Below, one piece after another: positions 13,975 to 20,069 of a DNA stretch of 20,069 nt (the first letter of the stretch is position 1; every line of letters begins with the position of its first letter). Location: the NCBI GenBank assembly GCA_964607915.1, contig CAZSMU010000064.1:1-20069 (forward strand), in the 5' to 3' direction. A program made the translations under genes and the position numbers. This DNA comes from JADJPL01 sp964607915. Its GTDB lineage: Bacteria > Bacteroidota > Bacteroidia > Chitinophagales > Saprospiraceae. The notes beneath the pieces are model-generated. The model was not told the DNA's origin. It worked only from the letters and a program-made list of their open reading frames with translations, and made no database searches.

Positions 13975-14637
13975 ATGATTGCCGAACAACTCATCGCGAC
14001 GTCCATTATTCCGCTCAAAAGCTCCGACACCGGGGAAACCGCAATGGAGATGATGTCGGAATTCGGAGTCAGGCATCTGCCCATAGTAGATAGCCAGGAG
14101 CTCATCGGTGTGCTTTCGGAAGAAGCAGCGCTGAATTTGGACATAGCCCCTATAGGACGATCGCACGGCAGCACTCCCTGGCCAAGGCCGCATGTCCGCT
14201 GGCGGGACCACATCATAGAAGCTATCCACCTGACCTCGGAATTCGAACTGACAGCACTTCCGGTGCTGGATGAAGAAGGGCAATACCTGGGGTGTGTCAC
14301 CCTGGAGCACTTGTTCTTTCAGTTTGCCAAAAACGCTTCTTTTACCGAGCCAGGTAGTATTTTGGTGTTGTGGATAAATAAAAGTGACTATTCGCTCACG
14401 GAAATCGCACGGGTAGTGGAGTCTGAACAAATGACCGTGCTGAGTTCATTTGTGAGCAGTATCCCGGATTCCTCCCGCATAGAGGTCACCTTGAAATTGA
14501 ACGGGCACTATATCCAACAGCTCGTAGCGACCTTAGAGCGTTTTCGCTACGAGGTCAAGGCCGTCTATCACGAGAATGAGCTGTTGGATGACCTTCAGGA
14601 GCGCTACGAGTCCCTCATGTCCTATTTGAACGTCTGA
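13975..14637 (+). CDS. CBS-domain protein with ACT-like C-terminus
   Basis: A 220-residue cytosolic protein with a pair of CBS motifs (about 8-55 with RHLPIVD, and 72-118 with TALPVLDEEGQYLG), the type of module that binds adenine nucleotides. A C-terminal alpha/beta region (about 127-200) resembles an ACT or ACT-like fold. This is a familiar Bacteroidota arrangement next to nadK, so it may sense adenylates or NAD-related ligands; that is inference. It is separated from the TM2 gene by 70 bases containing a small GACAG-N6-CTGTC inverted repeat (13938-13953) and only a poor promoter match. The outer-membrane protein gene starts 23 bases after its stop. Confidence 0.82.
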   Translation: MIAEQLIATSIIPLKSSDTGETAMEMMSEFGVRHLPIVDSQELIGVLSEEAALNLDIAPIGRSHGSTPWPRPHVRWRDHIIEAIHLTSEFELTALPVLDEEGQYLGCVTLEHLFFQFAKNASFTEPGSILVLWINKSDYSLTEIARVVESEQMTVLSSFVSSIPDSSRIEVTLKLNGHYIQQLVATLERFRYEVKAVYHENELLDDLQERYESLMSYLNV

Positions 14638-14660
14638 TCCCCATCCGCAAAGAAGGAGCT

Positions 14661-16115
14661 ATGCGGACAGTTACGCAGATTGCTTGCCGGTTGGTTTCCC
14701 CCTGTTGCCTGCGTGCGTTGGCCATCTGCTTATTGCTGGGAGAGATGAGCGCCCCACTTTTCTCGCAAATGGCTTCTATTCTGGTTATTGACTCCATCCA
14801 GGTCAGCGGGCAAAAAAAGACACGTGTAGAAAACATCCTCAGGGAGCTCCCTTTTCGCAGGGGCGATACCGTACCACAGGAGGGATTGACCACGCTACTG
14901 GCCGACGGGGAACGATGGCTGATGCAGACGGGCCTGTTCAACAGTGTCCAAATTGCTCCGCAATACCCGGGAGATGACGGGAACAGGATTCAGATATCCA
15001 TATTAGTGTCGGAGGCCTGGTATATTTTTCCCGTCCCTATCTTCGAGCTAGCCGATCGCAACTTCAACGTGTGGTGGGTGGACCAACGACGCTCTCTGGA
15101 CCGCATCAATTACGGCCTGGATTTTCGGCATCGCAACCTGACCGGCCGGCGGGATCGGGCAAGGATCAACTTCAAAACAGGATATACCCAGCTTTTTCAA
15201 TTTCAGTATGTGCTGCCTTTTTTCAACCGCGCGAAAACCTGGGGTTTTTCGGCGGGGGCTTTTTCGGCGCGCAACCGGGAAGTCAACTATGCCACCATAG
15301 AAAACCGGCAGGCATTCTTCAGGATGGAAGACGGGTATGCACTTCGGCGCTTTTCCACGCAGATTGCCCTGTTGCACCGGCCCGGATTGAACCAATACCA
15401 CCGATTTCAGTTGGGCTACGTACACAACCAGGTAGATGAAAAGGTCAGCCGCGAGTTGAATCCGGGATACTTTATGGACGGGCGGCAGTCGCAGCGCTTT
15501 TTTTCCCTGGCGTATGAGTATGTATTTGACGATCGGGACATACGCCCCTACCCTCTGTCCGGTTCCTTTTTCTCCCTGGAGTTGAAAAAAGATGGGCTCG
15601 GCATTTTCAAGGACAGGAATGCTCTCACGCTGTTTGGGGATTATCGCATCTATGCGGATATCGGGGATAGTCCGCTGAATCTCGCTTTCATAGCCAAAGG
15701 GAAGTATTCCCTGATCCGGCGCGCCCAGCCTTACAACGATAACCGCGCTATAGGCTTTCAGGAACGGACGCTTCGAGGCTATGAGTACTACATCATTGAC
15801 GGGCCAGACATGATTCTGGCAAACGCCAGCCTGCGTATGAAAATATGGGAGAATCAGATTAACTTTGGCAAGTTGTCGCCGGTTGAGCAGTTGCGCAAGA
15901 TGCCGATAAAAGTATTTACCAGTTTGAACAGCGACTGGGGCTACGTCAACAACCCTTGGGACCCGTTTGACAATTCCTTCAACAACCGCCTGTTATGGGG
16001 TGGTGGACTGGGTTTGGACCTGGTATTCTTTTTTGATTTCGCACTGCGCATAGAAGGTAGTGTAAACCATCTTGGGCAGGCAGGTTTGTATTTGAACTTT
16101 AAAACAGGGCTATAA
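14661..16115 (+). CDS. BamA/TamA-family outer-membrane protein (Omp85 type)
   Basis: A 484-residue secreted beta-barrel protein. A signal sequence with a hydrophobic core lies in about residues 8-36. One POTRA-like domain follows (about 40-115: ILVIDSIQVSGQKKTRVENI and the FRRGDTVPQEGLTTLLADGE region). The rest (from about 120) is a typical outer-membrane barrel with alternating aromatic strands and a hydrophobic C-terminal strand ending in GLYLNFKTGL. Canonical BamA has five POTRAs and about 800 residues, so this is a short Omp85 relative, perhaps handling a limited set of surface proteins or lipids. The stop overlaps the nadK start by one base (TAATG). AAGGAG at 14653-14658 is only two bases before the ATG and is probably coincidental. 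Confidence 0.82.
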   Translation: MRTVTQIACRLVSPCCLRALAICLLLGEMSAPLFSQMASILVIDSIQVSGQKKTRVENILRELPFRRGDTVPQEGLTTLLADGERWLMQTGLFNSVQIAPQYPGDDGNRIQISILVSEAWYIFPVPIFELADRNFNVWWVDQRRSLDRINYGLDFRHRNLTGRRDRARINFKTGYTQLFQFQYVLPFFNRAKTWGFSAGAFSARNREVNYATIENRQAFFRMEDGYALRRFSTQIALLHRPGLNQYHRFQLGYVHNQVDEKVSRELNPGYFMDGRQSQRFFSLAYEYVFDDRDIRPYPLSGSFFSLELKKDGLGIFKDRNALTLFGDYRIYADIGDSPLNLAFIAKGKYSLIRRAQPYNDNRAIGFQERTLRGYEYYIIDGPDMILANASLRMKIWENQINFGKLSPVEQLRKMPIKVFTSLNSDWGYVNNPWDPFDNSFNNRLLWGGGLGLDLVFFFDFALRIEGSVNHLGQAGLYLNFKTGL

Positions 16116-16999
16116 TGCAGGTCGTCGTGTATAGCAAGATTTTCAAGGAAAAAGACCTGTGCTATTTCCAGGCTTTGTTTGACGCGCTGCATCAGGCGGG
16201 GATTCTGGCCTATGTCTTTCGGCCCCTCTACGAGCAAATACGAGACCGTATCTCTTTTCCCCAGGATGTAGGGATATTTGAGGGGTATGTAGATTTTAGC
16301 CTGAAAAAATTTGATGCCTTGATAGCCCTGGGAGGAGATGGCACTATCCTGAGTGCGATTACGCACGTGCGGGATGCCCCTATACCCGTGATGGGAATCA
16401 ACCTGGGCCGGCTTGGTTTTTTAGCGAGCATTGAAAAAACGCGCATCCCCGAGGCTATCCGTATGCTGGCGCTGGGTCGGTATCGGTTGGATACGCGTGC
16501 CTTGCTCTATCTGGAATCCAACCTGCCACTTTTCGGGAATACCCGTTTTGCGCTGAACGACTGTACCCTGTTGAAGCGGGACACTTCCTCTATGATTACT
16601 ATCCATACCTATATCAACGGCTCCTATCTAAACTCGTATTGGGCTGATGGTATCATCATAGCCACCCCTACCGGTTCGACGGGGTACTCCCTCAGTTGTG
16701 GGGGGCCGATTGTTTTTCCCGGCTCCGGCAATTTCGTGATTACGCCCGTGGCACCCCATAACCTCAACGTGCGCCCGGTCGTGATATCGGACAGTTCGGT
16801 GATTACTTTTGAAATAGAAGGCCGTACGGAAAACTTTCTCTGCACGCTGGATTCGCGTTTTGAGAGCATCTCGTCGGCGCACCAGTTGGCATTGCGGAAA
16901 AATGATTTCAGCATACGGCTCATACAACTTGAAGATGTGGGGTTCATGGAGACGATACGCACCAAGTTAGCCTGGGGCACAGACAGCAGGAACTACTGA
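16115..16999 (+). CDS. nadK: NAD kinase
   Basis: Phosphorylates NAD to NADP with ATP in the cytosol. The 294 residues contain GGDGT at 73-77 (nucleotide binding and catalytic Asp75), GINLGRLGFL at 94-103, the substrate-site stretch ALNDCTLLKRD at 146-156 (Asp149 where Glu is more usual), ADGIIIATPTGSTGYSLS around 177-194, and PVAPHNLNVRPVV at 211-223. Length and motif spacing are normal for the family. It overlaps the preceding gene by one base and is followed one base later by the cyclase-family gene, so translation is probably coupled across this operon. Confidence 0.95.
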   Translation: MQVVVYSKIFKEKDLCYFQALFDALHQAGILAYVFRPLYEQIRDRISFPQDVGIFEGYVDFSLKKFDALIALGGDGTILSAITHVRDAPIPVMGINLGRLGFLASIEKTRIPEAIRMLALGRYRLDTRALLYLESNLPLFGNTRFALNDCTLLKRDTSSMITIHTYINGSYLNSYWADGIIIATPTGSTGYSLSCGGPIVFPGSGNFVITPVAPHNLNVRPVVISDSSVITFEIEGRTENFLCTLDSRFESISSAHQLALRKNDFSIRLIQLEDVGFMETIRTKLAWGTDSRNY

Positions 17000-17000
17000 T

Positions 17001-17768
17001 ATGGCAGCAATAGACGCTTATCTGCAAATAGACGGGACGAAATACCGGGCTTCACTTGATAAGCCCCTGGATATCAGTATTCCAATACGTCCAGGGGAAT
17101 TGGGGGTCAACTGTTTTTATGCCCCCATTCCGGAAGCATGGCCAGTAGAGGCCGGCGATTTTATTGGCGATACCCGCCAGGGGGGAGCGGTAAATTTTTT
17201 CAATGTTCGCATAAATCCCCATGGGAACGGAACCCATACGGAATGCGTCGGGCACATTAGCATCGAGCGATATGCCATTTGCGACTGTCTCCGAAAATTT
17301 CACTTTGCGGCTATTTTACATACAGTATATCCACGCAAACAGGAGAATGGCGATCGCGTCATAGCGGAAAGGGACGTGCGGGAGGTATCTATCCCAAAAG
17401 GCATAGAGGCTTTTATACTGCGTACTATGCCCAACGACGCGCGAAAACAGGAGGCGAACTATTCTGGTGCTAACCCACCCTACCTTGAAGCGGGCGCGGT
17501 GCAATACCTGTCAGATATGGGCATTTGCCACCTGTTGCTCGATCTTCCCTCTGTGGACCGCGAAGAAGATGGCGGGCAACTGGCGGCTCATCGCGCATTC
17601 TGGGGATATCCCGACCACATCCGTCCGGAGGCTACGATCACGGAATTGGTATATGTACAGCAGGATATACCAGACGGTCTGTATTTACTCAATCTCCAGG
17701 TTGCTTCTCTGGTGCTGGATGCGAGTCCCAGCAAACCGGTGCTGTTTCCCCTTTTGCCCACGGATTGA
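17001..17768 (+). CDS. Cyclase-family metal-dependent hydrolase (kynurenine formamidase-like fold)
   Basis: A 255-residue protein of the cyclase/arylformamidase family, whose characterised members hydrolyse amide or ester bonds using a metal pair. The metal-binding motif reads HGNGTHTECVGH at 74-85, with His74, His79, Glu81 and His85. Compared with the usual HxGTHxDxPxH it has one extra residue and Glu for Asp, suggesting a separate subgroup. A His and a Glu late in the protein (AAHRAFWGYPDH and ATITELVY, about 196-220) fit the remaining ligands. No tryptophan-degradation genes are nearby, so a kynurenine role is not supported and the substrate is unknown. It starts one base after nadK and is followed ten bases later by a membrane protein. 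Confidence 0.8.
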   Translation: MAAIDAYLQIDGTKYRASLDKPLDISIPIRPGELGVNCFYAPIPEAWPVEAGDFIGDTRQGGAVNFFNVRINPHGNGTHTECVGHISIERYAICDCLRKFHFAAILHTVYPRKQENGDRVIAERDVREVSIPKGIEAFILRTMPNDARKQEANYSGANPPYLEAGAVQYLSDMGICHLLLDLPSVDREEDGGQLAAHRAFWGYPDHIRPEATITELVYVQQDIPDGLYLLNLQVASLVLDASPSKPVLFPLLPTD

Positions 17769-17778
17769 AAACTGCCAT

Positions 17779-18465
17779 ATGGAAATCCCTTGGTCCTCCT
17801 CCACTTACCACTCCCGGATTTATCGGGATTTTCGGGAAATTCCCGAAAAGGATTACCATGGGAAAATACGGTATTTCGAAAAAAAAGAAGACGATATCAA
17901 GCAGCTCGGTTTCGACGAGTTCCTGGAACTGACAGCAGCTTATACGGACGCCCTGTTCCAGGCGGGTGTGTATCGCAAACATGCGCTTATGGCAGAAGTT
18001 GTTCTGGAGCTTTCCATTCGGCACAATGTTTTTCGCTACAAGGGCGGGGATTTGTTCCGTATCACCTTGTTTCAGAAGGCGGCCTCACACTATAACCTTT
18101 TTGAATCGGAAACAGCAGAGCGCTTATTTTCCGAACTGATAAAGCTGGACCCCTCGGATAGGGACGCCGCTCATTTTTTCAGAAGGTGCCGCCAGCGCCG
18201 TTATCCGGGGCTTCAGAATGGGTTTCGGGCCACCAGTATTTTTTTATTCCTCATGGCTGCTGGTTTGGTAGCGCTGGAAATCCTCATCGTACAGCCCTTT
18301 TACGGCATGTATGCCCAGCTGCTGGAGTATTCCCGCAACACTCTGTTTTTCATAGGTTGTACAGGTATGGGATTGGGCTATATCTGGGTTCGTTGGCTAG
18401 CAGAGCGGGATTTACACCTCTTGCTAAGAGTAGCAAAAACCAAAAAGGCGGGCTTGGAGGATTAA
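17779..18465 (+). CDS. Unrecognised protein with two C-terminal membrane helices
   Basis: I do not recognise this family. From the ATG at 17779 the 228 residues comprise a soluble, helical, partly TPR-like N-terminal part (about 40-135, ending RLFSELIKLDPSDRDAAHFF), a short basic stretch (RRCRQRRYPG, 135-144) and two hydrophobic helices (about 152-172 and 187-205), then a basic tail. The frame is open back to 17467, but that portion is out of phase with the cyclase gene and Cys/Arg/Trp-rich, so it is rejected. It is last in the run CBS-Omp85-nadK-cyclase. A tail-anchored, inner-membrane adaptor is a reasonable guess only. Confidence 0.7.
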   Translation: MEIPWSSSTYHSRIYRDFREIPEKDYHGKIRYFEKKEDDIKQLGFDEFLELTAAYTDALFQAGVYRKHALMAEVVLELSIRHNVFRYKGGDLFRITLFQKAASHYNLFESETAERLFSELIKLDPSDRDAAHFFRRCRQRRYPGLQNGFRATSIFLFLMAAGLVALEILIVQPFYGMYAQLLEYSRNTLFFIGCTGMGLGYIWVRWLAERDLHLLLRVAKTKKAGLED

Positions 18466-18681
18466 AAAATCCTTACATTTAAGGCAAAATACAGGTAGTC
18501 ACGGATTTCTTTTGGACAAGAGGGTGTTCAGAATGTTCATGTCGAGTAAGCAATGGTTCATTCTTTGCCATTTTCTATCTTTTTGAAGGTATGTAGCTCC
18601 GATTAGGCTCCTTCAAGAAGAAAAAAGGATGAAATTGTACCCGACAGGTGGTTTCGAATGCGCTCTAAAAATAACAGATAC
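18466..18681 (+). other. 216-bp intergenic region before the GH109-like gene
   Basis: No credible gene. A weak AT hairpin (GGATT/AATCC) overlaps the preceding stop codon but lacks a U-tract. An imperfect 10-bp inverted repeat pairs TTTTTGAAGG near 18580-18589 with CCTTCAAGAA near 18610-18619. TATCTTTT at 18576-18583 resembles a -7 element but lacks the final G and any -33. The following gene probably has its own promoter here, but I cannot place it with confidence. Confidence 0.5.
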
Positions 18682-20069
18682 ATGTCAGATCGCAGGAGTT
18701 TCATTCAAAAAAGTATTTTAGCCGGTACGGGTATAGCCCTGGGTACGGCAGCAGGGGCTATGACGCCCGAAGAAGGTACGGTGCAAAAGAAGGTGCCCAA
18801 TAAAAATTCCAAACTACACCTTGGGTTCATAGGGGTTGGCTTGCGCGGTCAATCGCACGTGGATCTCGCTCTGGATCGCAGCGATTGCGTGGTATCCGCT
18901 ATATGCGATATAAATCCCGATATGATCCAGCGCACCCAGAAAATGATCGCTAAAAAGTCTGCTCCGGCGGCAAAAGTATATGATCAGGGGCCCAAGGACT
19001 ACCTGCGCATGCTGCAGCAGGAAGATCTGGACGCGGTGGTGATTGCCACCCCCTGGGAGTGGCATTCCGAGCAGGCCATCGCTGCCATGAAGGCAGGCAA
19101 ATATGTAGGGGTAGAGGTATGTGGTGCATTTTCGCTCGACGAGTGCTGGGAGTTGGTGCGCACCCAGGAAGAAACAGGTAAGCACCTGTTCTTTTTGGAA
19201 AATGTGTGCTATCGCCGGGACATCATGGCCGTACTCAATATGGTCCGGCAAGGTTTGTTTGGGGAGATGATGCACCTGGAAGGCGGATACCAGCACGACC
19301 TGCGCGGCGTAAAATTCAACGACGGGGCGAGTCCATACGACAGCGGTGTAGATTTTGGGGAGAAAGGCTTCAGCGAAGCCCGCTGGCGTACGCAACATTC
19401 CATCCACCGCAATGGGGATCTCTATCCCACACACGGGGTTGGTCCGGTAGCCAACTACCTTGATATCAACCGGGGCAACCGCTTCACCCACCTGACCTCT
19501 ATGGCCACTAAAGCACGCGGATTGCACGAGTACGTAGTCAACCATCCCAAAGGAGGGCCGGGGCATCCCAATGCCAAAGTAGAGTTCAAACTCGGGGACG
19601 TAGTCACGACGATGCTTCGTACGAGCAATGGGGAAACGGTCACGTTATTCCACGATACCAACTTACCCCGACCCTATTCGCTGGGTTTCCGGGTGCAGGG
19701 CACCCGGGGTCTCTGGATGGATGTCAATAAATCGCTGTACATAGAAGGCAAAAGTAAGCCCCACCAGTGGGAAGCGGCGGAACCCTATCTTAAAGAATAC
19801 GACCATCCACTATGGAAGAAGTATGAGCAATCTGCCACTGGTGCGGGGCACGGGGGGATGGATTTTTTTCTGCTCAACGCGTTCATCGAATGTGCCAAGC
19901 GGAACGCCCCGGCCGTGATAGACGTCTATGACGCCGCTACCTGGATGGCGATTACGCCTCTTTCGGAAGCATCTATCGCCATGGGTAGCCAGCCGGTTGA
20001 TTTCCCCGACTTCACCCGTGGGCGCTGGATGGCCCGCAAGCCGATATTTGCACTGGATGATGCTTATTA
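18682..20069 (+). CDS. GH109-like secreted Gfo/Idh/MocA-fold protein (partial, 3' end at window edge)
   Basis: A Rossmann-fold protein related to glycoside hydrolase family 109, whose characterised members are NAD-dependent alpha-N-acetylgalactosaminidases. It starts with a twin-arginine-type signal (DRRSFIQKSILAGTGIALG, 3-21), so it is likely exported folded with its cofactor. GFIGVGLRG at 48-56 is the dinucleotide-binding turn, followed by IATPWEWH (121-128), EVCGAFSLDECW (145-156), ENVCYRRDIM (173-182), YPTHGVGP (248-255) and GHGGMDF (389-395), all strong GH109 signatures. At least 462 codons are present and the last two bases are TA, so the stop may be the next codon. An in-frame ATG at 18658 would add eight residues. 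The substrate cannot be proved from sequence; other oxidoreductases share the fold. Confidence 0.88.
   Translation, partial: MSDRRSFIQKSILAGTGIALGTAAGAMTPEEGTVQKKVPNKNSKLHLGFIGVGLRGQSHVDLALDRSDCVVSAICDINPDMIQRTQKMIAKKSAPAAKVYDQGPKDYLRMLQQEDLDAVVIATPWEWHSEQAIAAMKAGKYVGVEVCGAFSLDECWELVRTQEETGKHLFFLENVCYRRDIMAVLNMVRQGLFGEMMHLEGGYQHDLRGVKFNDGASPYDSGVDFGEKGFSEARWRTQHSIHRNGDLYPTHGVGPVANYLDINRGNRFTHLTSMATKARGLHEYVVNHPKGGPGHPNAKVEFKLGDVVTTMLRTSNGETVTLFHDTNLPRPYSLGFRVQGTRGLWMDVNKSLYIEGKSKPHQWEAAEPYLKEYDHPLWKKYEQSATGAGHGGMDFFLLNAFIECAKRNAPAVIDVYDAATWMAITPLSEASIAMGSQPVDFPDFTRGRWMARKPIFALDDAY

Noticed and set aside
14653..14658. AAGGAG as a functional Shine-Dalgarno for the Omp85 gene
   Set aside because: Only two bases separate it from the ATG, too close to work, and other genes here lack such sites.
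18533..18586. 17-codon leader peptide before the GH109-like gene
   Set aside because: No run of regulatory codons and no terminator/antiterminator pair; leader-peptide attenuation is not usual in this phylum.
18814..19566. 250-codon frame opposite the GH109-like gene
   Set aside because: Shadow of the strongly conserved GH109 motifs on the + strand.

Overview
The window looks like chromosomal DNA from a member of the Bacteroidota, perhaps a Saprospira/Chitinophaga-type lineage with about 50% GC. The evidence is two promoters of the Bacteroidota form TTTG/TTG-N20-22-TAnnTTTG, genes largely lacking Shine-Dalgarno sequences, and families typical of the phylum: DUF4834, DUF3127, a DUF2723/GT117 membrane protein, and a GH109-type secreted oxidoreductase. 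No rRNA, tRNA, CRISPR array, transposase or phage gene was seen. The lineage assignment is inference.

Left half (1-10365). The window opens with the last codons of a + strand gene. About 370 bases without a convincing gene follow, holding two copies of a palindromic 13-mer, several potential hairpins and a clear + strand terminator, so a small RNA is possible. Next on the - strand are rpiB and a 1025-residue DUF2723 glycosyltransferase-like membrane protein. A perfect 32-bp inverted repeat separates them. A + strand operon follows: a 59-residue DUF4834 protein, an RluA-family pseudouridine synthase and rsmG, with a separately promoted DUF3127 OB-fold protein behind it. Convergent to it on the - strand run ctaA (heme A synthase), aat, an M23 peptidase and bcp, the last three closely packed.

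Centre (10366-10906). This 541-bp intergenic region has three perfect DnaA boxes (TTATCCACA), at least four one-mismatch boxes and a 44-bp tract that is about 91% A+T. The flanking genes diverge from it, and every gene to its right points away. This is the best candidate for something important in the window: a chromosomal replication origin (oriC).

Right half (10907-20069). All genes are on the + strand: dtd, a MazG-like pyrophosphohydrolase, a SpoIIE/PP2C-type phosphatase, a TM2-TPR-SHOCT protein, a CBS-domain protein, a BamA/TamA-like outer-membrane protein, nadK, a cyclase-family hydrolase, an unrecognised two-helix membrane protein and, after a 216-bp gap, a GH109-like secreted protein cut by the window end. 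The run from CBS to the membrane protein is tightly packed (gaps of 1-23 bp, one 1-bp overlap) and probably one operon. Overall the window is housekeeping (translation quality control, rRNA/RNA modification, cofactor and envelope biogenesis) arranged around a putative origin. It is not a mobile or defence island.
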